From Brumimicrobium oceani (GTDB taxonomy: Bacteria > Bacteroidota > Bacteroidia > Flavobacteriales_D > Crocinitomicaceae): a DNA stretch of 64,000 nucleotides. The stretch covers positions 1 to 64,000 of the forward strand of contig NZ_QFRJ01000010.1 of the NCBI RefSeq assembly GCF_003143775.1. The letters are read 5' to 3'. The translations under genes were made by a program, and so were the position numbers. A model generated the notes under the pieces. The model searched no databases, was not told the origin of the DNA, and saw only the letters and a program-made list of their open reading frames with translations. Shown here piece after piece: positions 1-8,194 of this stretch (the first letter of the stretch is position 1; each line of letters opens with the position of its first letter).

Positions 1-102
1 GCTGAGTCTTTTAATGCTAAAATCAAATTATTTAGAGCAAATTTAAGAGGCGTGACAGATACATCTTTTTTCCTGTTTAGGTTAGAGAAATTATTTGCTT
101 AA
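1..102 (+). pseudogene. Transposase C-terminus (cut by window edge)
   Basis: Frame 1 reads AESFNAKIKLFRANLRGV, then FFLFRLEKLFA and a TAA ending at 102. This resembles the last residues of the ISL3/ISAon1-type DDE transposases common in Bacteroidota, whose C-terminus has an ESFNxKIKxFR...RGV...FFLFRL pattern. Only 33 codons lie in the window, so it cannot be said whether the gene upstream is intact. No clear terminal inverted repeat was found in the next 80 bases. Confidence 0.6.
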
Positions 103-181
103 TCCCCTTAAATTTAATGTGACCCATTTTTTCACGAATTTAAAGTAAATCTTTGCCTGTATACTTTGAGAAATTTAAAAG

Positions 182-237
182 AGATTCCTCGGCATTTTAA
201 TTCTTTTGCAAGAATTAAAATTTTGTCGGGATGACAG
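182..237 (+). repeat. Variable-stem hairpin element, copy 1
   Basis: Left border AGATTCCTC (182-190), then a perfect 12-bp stem (194-205 with 210-221, loop ttgc), then right border GGGATGACAG (228-237). The borders recur elsewhere in the window around entirely different stem sequences. Confidence 0.6.
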
Positions 238-273
238 GTCTATATTATAAGGCTTCGAGAGAAACCAAATTCA

Positions 274-307
274 TGTCATCCCTACAGAGCTAAGCGACGA
301 GGGATCT
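274..307 (-). repeat. Variable-stem hairpin element, copy 2
   Basis: Read on the minus strand it runs AGATCCCTCG ... AGGGATGACA, the same border pair as copy 1, with a short CCCT/AGGG stem. It faces copy 1. Confidence 0.5.
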
Positions 308-464
308 ATTCTTTTTCCTTCCTCTTCATAAATTCAAAGGATTGAGTAATGCGCCTTGTTGTTTTATGCCGAGCTTATGAAAGGAAATTTAATTTAAGTC
401 TAACATTCTAAAATAAGTTTTATCTGTTTTAACCCCCAAGCCCTAACTATTAAATACACTTTCG

Positions 465-472
465 TAAATTTG
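465..472 (+). promoter_or_regulatory. Putative -7 box, nearly leaderless DUF4286 start
   Basis: TAAATTTG matches the Bacteroidota -7 consensus TAnnTTTG. Only four bases separate it from the ATG at 477, so the transcript would have almost no 5' leader. No good -33 TTTG is visible. Confidence 0.4.
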
Positions 473-476
473 CAAC

Positions 477-788
477 ATGGTAGTATATAATGTAACAATT
501 AGTCTGGATGTGAGCGTTGCCGAAGATTGGCTCACATGGATGCGTGAAACACACATTCCAGACGTAATGGCAACGGGTCATTTTAGAGATAGCAAAATTT
601 GTCGTGTTCACGGTGAGGAAGAAGGTGGTGTAACTTATGCAATAATGTATACCGCTATTTCTCAAGAGGATTTGGATACTTATCAGGAAAAACACTCTCC
701 GCGATTACAACAAGAACACACAGAAAAATTCCAAGGGAAATTCGCTTCATTCAGAACATTGCTTTCTGTACTTCAAGAATTTAAATAG
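477..788 (+). CDS. DUF4286 family protein
   Basis: A 103-residue cytoplasmic protein of the DUF4286 family; its function is not established. It starts VVYNVTISLDVSV, keeps the central W-x-x-W-M-R-x-x-H-I-P-x-V-M block and has a charged C-terminal half with HSPRLQQEH, all typical of the family. The size is usual. It ends two bases before rsmA and is almost certainly co-transcribed with it; in my recollection of Flavobacteriales genomes this pair is conserved. A TAnnTTTG box sits directly before the ATG and supports this start. The family assignment is firm, the biochemical role is unknown. Confidence 0.85.
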   Translation: MVVYNVTISLDVSVAEDWLTWMRETHIPDVMATGHFRDSKICRVHGEEEGGVTYAIMYTAISQEDLDTYQEKHSPRLQQEHTEKFQGKFASFRTLLSVLQEFK

Positions 789-789
789 G

Positions 790-1575
790 ATGAGCGTACA
801 ACCAAAAAAACATTTAGGTCAGCACTTTTTGACGGATATCAATACATGCAAGAAGATTGTAGACCAATACGTAAACTTTCAGAACGCCAACAATATTTTA
901 GAAATTGGCCCAGGAATGGGTGCAATTACGAAATACCTCTTGGATATAGAAGGAACAGATTTGCACGTAATGGAAATCGATAGAGACTCTGTTGCCTATC
1001 TAAAAGACGCTTACCCTCAACTTGAAGGTAAAATTCACTCCGATGATTTCTTGAAAACAGTTCTTTCACAATTTTTTGACGGAAAGCCTTATGCTGTTGT
1101 AGGAAATTTCCCTTACAATATTTCATCGCAAATTCTTTTTCATTGTATTGAATACAGAAACCAAATTCCAGAAATTATGGGAATGTTTCAGAAAGAAGTT
1201 GCAGAACGAATCGCAGAGCCTCCAGGATCGAAGCAATATGGTATTCTAAGCGTTCTAATGCAAACCTATTACGATATTAAATATTGTTTTACGGTGAATG
1301 AAAATGTTTTCAACCCTCCACCAAAGGTGAAATCTGGGGTAATTAGTTGTTTAAGAAATAAGCGAACTCACCTCCCTGTGGATGAAGATTTGTACAAGAG
1401 GGTGATTAAATCTACTTTTAACCAACGCAGAAAAACGGTTAGAAATGGATTAAAAGTTATTCTTGATGTTTCTTTGCTCCCAGAACATCCATTTTTAAAA
1501 CAACGCGCTGAAACATTGAGTGTGGATGATTTTATTGAATTAACGCAAATTGTAGAGCAAGCGATGGGCAAATAG
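790..1575 (+). CDS. rsmA: 16S rRNA (adenine1518/1519-N6)-dimethyltransferase RsmA
   Basis: RsmA (KsgA) dimethylates two adjacent adenines in helix 45 of 16S rRNA during late assembly of the small ribosomal subunit, using S-adenosylmethionine. The 261-residue protein has the expected KKHLGQHFL start, SAM motif I EIGPGMG (residues 38-44), and the catalytic NFPYNIS motif (106-112), followed by a PPPKVKSGV block and a helical C-terminal domain with FNQRRKTVRN. Length is normal. It begins one base after the DUF4286 stop, so translation is probably coupled. Confidence 0.96.
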   Translation: MSVQPKKHLGQHFLTDINTCKKIVDQYVNFQNANNILEIGPGMGAITKYLLDIEGTDLHVMEIDRDSVAYLKDAYPQLEGKIHSDDFLKTVLSQFFDGKPYAVVGNFPYNISSQILFHCIEYRNQIPEIMGMFQKEVAERIAEPPGSKQYGILSVLMQTYYDIKYCFTVNENVFNPPPKVKSGVISCLRNKRTHLPVDEDLYKRVIKSTFNQRRKTVRNGLKVILDVSLLPEHPFLKQRAETLSVDDFIELTQIVEQAMGK

Positions 1576-1738
1576 CGCAAAAAACAGTTCGCCACGCTGT
1601 GACTAATCAACCCATTCAAGAATTAAAGCCATGAATCTTTCGTTGCGCAGTGTTGATGAGCTTTCATTCAAATTATAAAATCAATCAAAAAACTCAAGGT
1701 TTTATGTACTTGCAGAAAATTCCTAGTTTTTTCTTTTG

Positions 1739-1746
1739 TAAATTTG
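1739..1746 (+). promoter_or_regulatory. Putative -7 box for mgtE
   Basis: TAAATTTG fits TAnnTTTG and lies 16 bases before the mgtE ATG, in the 187-base gap after rsmA. It suggests mgtE has its own promoter. Confidence 0.35.
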
Positions 1747-1762
1747 TGCAAATCTTTTTTAT

Positions 1763-3112
1763 ATGCAGTTCGAATTAACTAGAGAGTATTTAGATGAAAT
1801 CAGAGATTGGATTGCCGAAAATCAAAGCAATTTCATTAATGATACCATCATCCATCTGCACCCCGCAGATATTGCTGAGATTCTAGACGAACTAAATACA
1901 GAAGAAGCGAAATTTGTTTACGCCCACTTAGATCACGACTTGCAGGGTGACGTTTTAATGGAATTGGAAGACGATGTACGTCAAAAATTCGTAGAAACCT
2001 TCAATTCCGATCAACTTGCACTGCAATTAGAAAACTTAGATTCTGATGATGCTGTGGATATTTTGGGTGAGATGTCCATCGACAAGCAATTGGAGGTCAT
2101 CTCTAAAATGGACAGCGAAAATGCGTCAGAATTAGTAGACCTTCTAAATTACGATGAAAATACGGCCGGGGGTTTAATGCAAACGGAGTTTATTCGTGCA
2201 AAACTCGAGTGGCCCATAAACCGTTGTGTTATCGAACTGCGCAGACAAGCGGAAGAGGTAGATAAAGTGCATACCATTTACGTGGTGGATAATGATGATG
2301 TTTTAGTCGGTACTTTATCTCTAAAATCTTTATTGGTTGCCAACTCAAAAGCCATTGTGAGAGATGTTTATGAAAATAAAAATATGGCTTACGTGTTTAC
2401 CAACGAAGATTCTGAAGAGGTAGCAAGGGTGATGGATAAATACGATTTGGTCTCTGTTCCTGTTTTAAATTTGCAAAAGAAATTAGTGGGAAGAATTACC
2501 ATTGATGATATCGTAGATGTTATTCGTGAGGAGGCAGACAAAGATTTCCAAATGGCGTCTGGGATCTCAGAAAATGTAGAGCATGATGCCGGAATTTTGA
2601 AAATGTCTCGCGCCCGACTTCCATGGTTAATGATTGGTTTGTTGGGAGGGGTTCTGGGTTCTCAAGTGATTGGAAATTTTGAAATGCAAATCGGAGCCAT
2701 TCCTTCCTTAGCTTTTTTTATTCCGCTGGTAGCCGCAATGGGAGGAAATGTTGGAGTGCAGTCCAGTGCAATCGTTGTGCAATCCATCGCAAACGGAACA
2801 AGTCAATTCAGTAGTATTTTGTCTAGGGTAAGAAGAGAGGCGCTTCTTGGTTTACTCAACGGACTGATCTGCGGAACTTTTATCTTTGGAATTACCTGGC
2901 TTTTACAAGACATAAAACTGGGTATATCAGTAAGTATCGCCTTGTTTATTGTGATCTTTTTTGCCGCTATTTTTGGAACATTAATCCCTTTGATTCTTCA
3001 CAAATACAAGATAGACCCAGCGGTGGCAACAGGCCCGTTTATTACCACTTTAAATGATGTTGTAGGGCTATTTATTTACTTTGGTGTAGGAATGATGGTT
3101 TTTGGATTGTAA
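1763..3112 (+). CDS. mgtE: Magnesium transporter MgtE
   Basis: Inner-membrane Mg2+ channel of the MgtE family, gated by cytoplasmic Mg2+. The 449 residues divide as usual: an N-terminal superhelical MgtE_N domain (about 20-125, with LHPADIAEILDEL), a pair of CBS domains (about 130-255, with AGGLMQTEF and YDLVSVPVL), a connecting helix, and five C-terminal membrane segments from about residue 280 (LPWLMIGLLGG, MGGNVGVQSSAIVVQ, DPAVATGPFITTLNDVVG). The last carries the pore-lining acidic residue of the family. The stop codon lies inside the first unit of a tandem repeat. Same strand as rsmA. Confidence 0.95.
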   Translation: MQFELTREYLDEIRDWIAENQSNFINDTIIHLHPADIAEILDELNTEEAKFVYAHLDHDLQGDVLMELEDDVRQKFVETFNSDQLALQLENLDSDDAVDILGEMSIDKQLEVISKMDSENASELVDLLNYDENTAGGLMQTEFIRAKLEWPINRCVIELRRQAEEVDKVHTIYVVDNDDVLVGTLSLKSLLVANSKAIVRDVYENKNMAYVFTNEDSEEVARVMDKYDLVSVPVLNLQKKLVGRITIDDIVDVIREEADKDFQMASGISENVEHDAGILKMSRARLPWLMIGLLGGVLGSQVIGNFEMQIGAIPSLAFFIPLVAAMGGNVGVQSSAIVVQSIANGTSQFSSILSRVRREALLGLLNGLICGTFIFGITWLLQDIKLGISVSIALFIVIFFAAIFGTLIPLILHKYKIDPAVATGPFITTLNDVVGLFIYFGVGMMVFGL

Positions 3113-3230
3113 ACATGTAATGGTGTTGATTTGTAAACATGGCAATGGTATTTTGATTGGTGTTGACATGAAATGTTTTTGATTTGTGTTGACATGCAAT
3201 GTTTTTGATTTGTGTTGACATGCAATGTTT
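3109..3230. repeat. Tandem repeat of 23-29 bp, five units
   Basis: Five degenerate copies of a unit containing TGTTGACATGCAATG start at 3109, 3132, 3161, 3187 and 3213. The last two are nearly identical (26-bp period). The first unit overlaps the mgtE stop codon. The array runs directly into the palindrome at 3231. Confidence 0.75.
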
Positions 3231-3272
3231 TTTTATTGTGGAGACGCAATGCATTGCGTCTCTACAATAAAA
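3231..3272. repeat. 42-bp palindrome with GAGACGCAATG/CATTGCGTCTC core
   Basis: The core (3241-3262) is a perfect 22-bp palindrome, extended on both sides by TTTTATTGT and ACAATAAAA. It lies between the convergent mgtE and MORN genes and could act as a bidirectional terminator. The same core plus three flanking bases (GTG) recurs at 62064-62088. Confidence 0.75.
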
Positions 3273-3285
3273 AACAAATCAAACA

Positions 3286-5004
3286 TTAGCGTATGGGTGC
3301 AAACGATGAACCTGATTTCGTTCCTTCGATGATTTGCATTCCGTTTTTAAAATTTTGTTCCTTCACCACTTTGCCTTCTGCATTGTAGATTTTTACCTTT
3401 CCGTGTTTTAGTCCATCCTTATATTCTGCTTCCGAAATGATTCTATTTCCTCTGAACTCGTAGGTTTTAACTTTACCATGGAGCTCGCCCATTTTATAGT
3501 TTGAAATTACTGCGGGTAAAAGGCCTCCTGGGTGGTATACTGTCCAAGTTCCGTGCTTTTCTCCATTCTTATATTTTCCCTCTTGTGTTTTAGCAAAATC
3601 TTTCTGAGAATACTCTACGGATGGGCCATGTTTCACAGATACGCGAACCACTCTGTCTTTGGTGGGGCCATACTTAACCTTCGATTTCTTTTCTACCACC
3701 TTGAAGTTCTCTATGTCTTTGGGCATTCCGTTACTAAAATAGCTAGTCCATTCGCCCGTTTTTTGTCCCTGATCGTAAAACCCTTTAGAAAGTGGTTTTC
3801 CATCATTATAAAATGACAACCATTCTCCGTTTAACTTTCCTTTTGTGAAATCAGATTGGTTTTTTAATTGACCGTTTTCCCAATAATTTTTCCATGTCCC
3901 TTCTTCGAGGTCGTTCTTGTAATCGCCTTCCATTAAAAGTGTACCGTCTTCATACCAAGTGGTCCATTTTCCATTTTTTAAATCCTCTTCAAAATGACCC
4001 ACTTTAAATTTCTTTCCATTTCTGTAGTTATAGGTCCATTTTCCAGACTTTTCACCTGCTTTGTATCTCGCGCGATAAGACAATTCACCAGAAGGAAAAT
4101 TATAGATCCAAGTTCCATGTTGGAGCCCATTTTTAAAATCGCCTTTCATATCAATTACGCCAGAATTCGTGTACCAAATCCATTCCCCTGTTTTTTCACC
4201 TTCTTTAAACTTCCCCTCAACATTTACCTGTCCATTGTCGAAATAGTAGGTATAATCGCCATTCAGTTTTCCATTTTCATAATAAGCTATTTTCTCCAAA
4301 TCTCCTGTATAGTAATAGTATTCCCATTTTCCTTCGGGTTTATTCTCAATAAAAGCGCCTTTCATTAAGTAATAGCCGTTTACAGAAGCTTCCTCAAATT
4401 TTCCGTGGCGCAATCCATCTTTATAATTGTACCAAGATTCCAATCGACCATTCCCAAAATAAGTTGCCATTTCACCATCTCCATCAATAATTGTTTGTGT
4501 ATGTGCTGAATCAGCTCCATAAAACTGCCAAACATAGGAGGTGTCGTTAATTATTTCTTCTACCATTTTCAATGCTCCATCAACATAGAAATAACGCCAT
4601 TTTCCGGATGGTTCGCCCAAATTAAAATAGCCCACCTGCGTAGTATCTCCAGTTAGCGCAAAGTCTATAAAAATACTATCTTGCTGGTCTTGATGAAAAT
4701 ATCCAATACTTCTAATTTTATCCTTTCCGTAGTATTTTACTACTTCGCCATGTAGTTTATTTCTATCGTAATGGCGCTCTTCCACTAAAACGCCTTCCCT
4801 ATTAAAAAAGGACCATTTCCCATGTCTTTCAGTAGTTTCTCCTAAATCATCGGAGTAGTAATATCCATGACTCTCTATTTGTGTTCTTGTGGCCGGATCA
4901 TAGTAAAATGACTGGCGTTTAGAAAGATTTCTCTCTTTTCTTGACTGACTATTTCCATCAAAAAGAAGGAGAACAAATATTGAAAGTAAAATTGTTTTGT
5001 ACAT
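3286..5004 (-). CDS. Secreted MORN/YwqK-like repeat protein
   Basis: A 572-residue protein with an N-terminal signal peptide (MYKTILLSIFVLLLF) followed by roughly twenty repeats of about 23 residues of the form G-x-W-x-x-Y-x-x-G-x-x-x-x-x-G-x-Y/F, matching MORN-repeat-variant (YwqK-like) proteins. Databases often call these 'YwqK family antitoxin', but no toxin partner is adjacent and the signal peptide argues against an antitoxin role. The repeats probably form an elongated beta structure outside the inner membrane. I chose the Met at 5004 because it directly begins the signal peptide; an upstream Met at 5037 adds eleven polar residues. Function unknown. Confidence 0.8.
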   Translation of the reverse strand: MYKTILLSIFVLLLFDGNSQSRKERNLSKRQSFYYDPATRTQIESHGYYYSDDLGETTERHGKWSFFNREGVLVEERHYDRNKLHGEVVKYYGKDKIRSIGYFHQDQQDSIFIDFALTGDTTQVGYFNLGEPSGKWRYFYVDGALKMVEEIINDTSYVWQFYGADSAHTQTIIDGDGEMATYFGNGRLESWYNYKDGLRHGKFEEASVNGYYLMKGAFIENKPEGKWEYYYYTGDLEKIAYYENGKLNGDYTYYFDNGQVNVEGKFKEGEKTGEWIWYTNSGVIDMKGDFKNGLQHGTWIYNFPSGELSYRARYKAGEKSGKWTYNYRNGKKFKVGHFEEDLKNGKWTTWYEDGTLLMEGDYKNDLEEGTWKNYWENGQLKNQSDFTKGKLNGEWLSFYNDGKPLSKGFYDQGQKTGEWTSYFSNGMPKDIENFKVVEKKSKVKYGPTKDRVVRVSVKHGPSVEYSQKDFAKTQEGKYKNGEKHGTWTVYHPGGLLPAVISNYKMGELHGKVKTYEFRGNRIISEAEYKDGLKHGKVKIYNAEGKVVKEQNFKNGMQIIEGTKSGSSFAPIR

Positions 5005-5058
5005 AATAGAAACTAAATTATCGTATTCATATAACACGAAATTGAGAAAAGTTACACT

Positions 5059-5709
5059 TTATCTTAACCACATCACAATACTGTTGATTACCAAAAACGC
5101 GCCAAACACCATCAAAATTGTTCCCGTAATTCTATTCAGCGAACGCAAAAGTGTGATTGTAATGAATGGTCGTAATTTTTTAGCACCTACAATTTTCACG
5201 ACATCTATAGTGAAGAAAGTTAACAACACGATGAATAAATAAAAGAAGGTTTCGCCACCCGAAAGAGCAGACTTAGCGCCTGAATGCCCTAGCGCCATTA
5301 CAGAAAACCAATAAAAAACCACCAAAGGATTAGCTAAATTAAGCAGCAAACCTTTGATGAATAAAATCCAGTAATCTTTTGGGTCGGCGTTCACTTTTTT
5401 GGTCTTTTTTACTTCAACTGTATCTACTTTTTTGTTGAATGTAAGATAGCCATAAACCATAAATAACAATCCGCCCAGCGCCCTAATCAGTGCATTGTCT
5501 CCTCCCCTAGAAAGCTCCTCTACTTGCTGAATAAAAACATAGGCAATAATGATATAAATGATGTCACTAATTAAAACACCCGCATCAAAAGCCAAGGCGG
5601 CACGAATTCCTTTTTTTATACTGGTTTCTAAAAGCACAAAAAATGCAGGTCCAAGCATAACGCTTAAGATTAATCCTGTAACAATCGCTTTTAGTAGTAA
5701 CTCGCTCAA
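5059..5709 (-). CDS. LysE/RhtB family exporter
   Basis: A 216-residue inner-membrane protein of the LysE/RhtB amino-acid exporter superfamily. It begins with a hydrophobic segment containing the family signature around GLILSVMLGPAFFVLLETSIKKG (residues about 12-34) and has about six membrane segments, with a charged loop at about 95-110 and an ANPLVVFYW segment at about 120. The substrate cannot be read from sequence. It follows lepA on the same strand by 16 bases, so co-transcription is likely. Confidence 0.85.
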   Translation of the reverse strand: MSELLLKAIVTGLILSVMLGPAFFVLLETSIKKGIRAALAFDAGVLISDIIYIIIAYVFIQQVEELSRGGDNALIRALGGLLFMVYGYLTFNKKVDTVEVKKTKKVNADPKDYWILFIKGLLLNLANPLVVFYWFSVMALGHSGAKSALSGGETFFYLFIVLLTFFTIDVVKIVGAKKLRPFITITLLRSLNRITGTILMVFGAFLVINSIVMWLR

Positions 5710-5725
5710 TGTCCTTTTATTCTAA

Positions 5726-7522
5726 TTAGTCGTTTAGTTTTAAAACAGCCAAGAATGCTTCTTGCGGAACTTCTACTCGACCCACTTGACGCATACGTTT
5801 CTTACCTTGCTTTTGTTTTTCTAATAATTTCCTTTTTCGAGAAATATCTCCCCCGTAACATTTCGCGGTTACATCTTTACGAAGTGCTTTCACGGTTTCT
5901 CTGGCAATAATTTTAGCTCCAATACTTGCCTGGATAGGAATTTCGAACTGTTGTCTCGGAATCAATTCTTTCAACTTCAAGCAGATTTTCTTCCCTAATT
6001 CGAAAGCGTTACTGCGGTGAACCAAAGCAGAAAGCGCATCTACTTGTTCATGATTCAATAAAACATCCAATTTTACTAAGTCCGAAACTTGGTAGCCAAT
6101 CGGGTGATAATCAAAAGAAGCATATCCTCTTGAAACAGACTTTAAACGGTCATAAAAGTCAAATACAATCTCTGCCATTGGCATTTTGAAAGTAATTTCT
6201 ACCCTATCTTGTGTCAAATAGACTTGATTCTGTAGTTCTCCACGTTTCTCAACACACAGCGTCATTACTTGCCCTACATATTCAGATTTTGTAATTACTT
6301 GTGCTTTTATATAAGGCTCTTCAATTGTTTCAATGGTTGAAGGATCCGGTAAATCGGATGGGTTATTTACAATTTGTTTTACGTCTGGATGTTTTCTGGT
6401 ATAACAGAAGTAGGAAACGTTTGGAACAGTGGTAATCACTGTCATATTGAACTCACGCTCTAAACGTTCTTGTATGATTTCCATGTGCAACATTCCCAGG
6501 AATCCACAACGGAAACCAAAACCTAATGCAGCGGAAGATTCAGGTTCGAAAACCAATGAGGAATCATTCAGTTGTAATTTTTCCATTGAATAACGCAACT
6601 CTTCAAAATCATCGGTATCAACAGGATAAATTCCGGCAAAAACCATTGGTTTTACATCCTCAAAACCTTTAACCACCTCCTTGCAAGGATGATCAAATGT
6701 AGTTATTGTTTCTCCTACCTTAACTTCCTTTGCTTGTTTAATTCCTGAGATGATGTATCCAACATCTCCTGTCTTTACGACATCTCTGGGCTGGGGAGTC
6801 ATTCTTAAAATCCCTATTTCATCTGCATGGTAAGTTGCACCAGTATTTAAGAATAAAATTTTATCTCCTTTTTTTAGAGCGCCATTCATAATTCTATAAT
6901 AAGCAATAATACCTCTAAATGGGTTAAAAACCGAATCAAAAATCATTGCTTGCAAAGGTCCATTCGGATCTCCTTCAGGAGCTGGAACTCTGCTTAAGAT
7001 GGCTTCAAGAATTTTATCAACACCCAAGCCTGTTTTCCCAGAAGCTGGAATTACATCTGAAGGATCACATCCTATTAATTCTACTATTTGGTCTGTTACC
7101 TCCTCTGGTTCTGCACCCGGTAAATCCATTTTATTTAGAATTGGAATAATCTCTAGATCGTGCTCTAATGCCAAATACAAATTAGATATCGTTTGTGCCT
7201 CTATTCCTTGCGATGCATCAACAATTAGCAATGCTCCCTCACAAGCTGCAATAGATCGAGAAACTTCATAAGAAAAATCTACGTGACCTGGAGTATCAAT
7301 AAGATTTAAGATGTATTTTTCACCATCTTGCTCATAATCCATTTGAATGGCATGACTCTTAATTGTAATTCCACGTTCTCGCTCCAAATCCATACTATCA
7401 AGCGCCTGATTTTGCATATCTCGGTCAGAAATTGTTCCGGTTGCTTGTAATAATCTATCGGCCAAAGTACTTTTCCCGTGGTCAATATGTGCGATGATGC
7501 AGAAATTTCGAATATTTTTCAT
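5726..7522 (-). CDS. lepA: Elongation factor 4 (LepA)
   Basis: A 598-residue translational GTPase that binds ribosomes and affects elongation or initiation under stress. It has G1 AHIDHGKST (residues 11-19), the DTPGH and NKMD nucleotide motifs, EF-G-like domains II, III and V, and the LepA-specific C-terminal domain ending with [18 protein letters not shown] and a basic [15 protein letters not shown] tail. Length matches the family (about 600). It heads a minus-strand pair with the LysE gene. Confidence 0.97.
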   Translation of the reverse strand: MKNIRNFCIIAHIDHGKSTLADRLLQATGTISDRDMQNQALDSMDLERERGITIKSHAIQMDYEQDGEKYILNLIDTPGHVDFSYEVSRSIAACEGALLIVDASQGIEAQTISNLYLALEHDLEIIPILNKMDLPGAEPEEVTDQIVELIGCDPSDVIPASGKTGLGVDKILEAILSRVPAPEGDPNGPLQAMIFDSVFNPFRGIIAYYRIMNGALKKGDKILFLNTGATYHADEIGILRMTPQPRDVVKTGDVGYIISGIKQAKEVKVGETITTFDHPCKEVVKGFEDVKPMVFAGIYPVDTDDFEELRYSMEKLQLNDSSLVFEPESSAALGFGFRCGFLGMLHMEIIQERLEREFNMTVITTVPNVSYFCYTRKHPDVKQIVNNPSDLPDPSTIETIEEPYIKAQVITKSEYVGQVMTLCVEKRGELQNQVYLTQDRVEITFKMPMAEIVFDFYDRLKSVSRGYASFDYHPIGYQVSDLVKLDVLLNHEQVDALSALVHRSNAFELGKKICLKLKELIPRQQFEIPIQASIGAKIIARETVKALRKDVTAKCYGGDISRKRKLLEKQKQGKKRMRQVGRVEVPQEAFLAVLKLND

Positions 7523-7745
7523 TTAAATCCTTTTGTTCTTGTGTTTTTTCTAATCCTTTAAAAAGACTATTTTGCTTTTATAATTGGTAAAAGATAAGAA
7601 ATCGTATGCGAATTTAATGGATTTTAGTCGGTTTTCAAGCTATTTAATTGCAAGAATGATAAATGAATGCAGACAAAATTCAATAATTGACAAAAGCGTT
7701 TAATTTTGAACCTGTTTTTTAGTCCAATTTGTGTACAAAAACAAT

Positions 7746-7865
7746 ATGCTTATCGGGAACTTTACCTTCAGTTGAATAAACCGCAGGAGAAAATGGTATT
7801 CTTTTTTAAATTTTTCAAAGCCCTTCGTTTTTAGAATAATATCATTTTTAACAACGAAGAAGAGG
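7746..7865 (+). repeat. Interspersed element with 5' module, decayed copy
   Basis: ATGCTTATCGGGAACTTTAC starts at 7746 and is followed 75 bases later by CCCTTCGTT, a loop and AACGAAG, but no GGATGACA border is left. The start and spacing match the copies at 11218 and 58730 (73 bases each). Confidence 0.45.
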
Positions 7866-7949
7866 CCAAAAACCTCCACTTCTTCCTCAAGAAATCTCCC
7901 TCCGAATTCGGTGCCTTCGACAAGTCATCGAAGAGAATCCCGATGACTG

Positions 7950-8190
7950 AGCCTTTAGAAGCCATTGAAGAAACAAAGGAAAAATCTCAAATTCGGCAAG
8001 CTCCGTGTCCCTCTACATAGGCAGGCTCAGCACAGGTGTGAAAAAACCAAGTGCCGAAGGCGCTCTTTGCGAACCTCCGCACCTCCAAATAACTCCGCGT
8101 CACCTTCTTCTCCGTGTAACTCTGTGAAAAACCTCCTTTGCCTCTGTGTAAAAACCAGTGCCGAAGGCGCTCTTCAAGCCTGACCAATTC
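7950..8190 (-). repeat. ACGCAGAG-type interspersed repeats
   Basis: On the minus strand the stretch reads as runs of short phrases (CACAGAGGCAAAGGAGG, ACACGGAGAAGAAGG, CGCGGAGTTATTTGG). The phrase GCGCCTTCGGCACT occurs twice, about 110 bases apart, and ATTCGGCAAGCTC is present. The same phrases fill the gaps at 10735, 29235, 29565 and 30960. Confidence 0.6.
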
Positions 8191-8194
8191 GTAA

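Larger units (their letters stand above)
103..476. other. Intergenic: two facing hairpin elements
   Basis: This 374-base gap has no convincing gene. It holds two copies of a hairpin element described separately (182-237 on plus, 274-307 on minus), whose GGATGACA ends face each other across 37 bases. The last stretch, 430-476, carries the promoter of the DUF4286 gene. Confidence 0.6.
7523..8194. other. Intergenic: decayed repeats
   Basis: This 672-base gap contains no gene I can support. Bases 7523-7740 show nothing. Bases 7746-7865 hold a decayed copy of the interspersed element found at 11218 and 58730. Bases 7950-8190 are filled with ACGCAGAG-type repeats in inverse orientation. Confidence 0.55.

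Noticed and set aside
3072-3254. A 60-codon minus-strand frame (HVNTNQN... repeats)
   Set aside because: It is the 26-bp tandem repeat translated and overlaps mgtE.
3286-5004. Antitoxin role for the YwqK-like protein
   Set aside because: It has a signal peptide and no toxin gene beside it, so the common database label is not supported here.
7965-8187. Short open frames on both strands
   Set aside because: Both translate ACGCAGAG-type repeats; no ribosome-binding site or conserved features.
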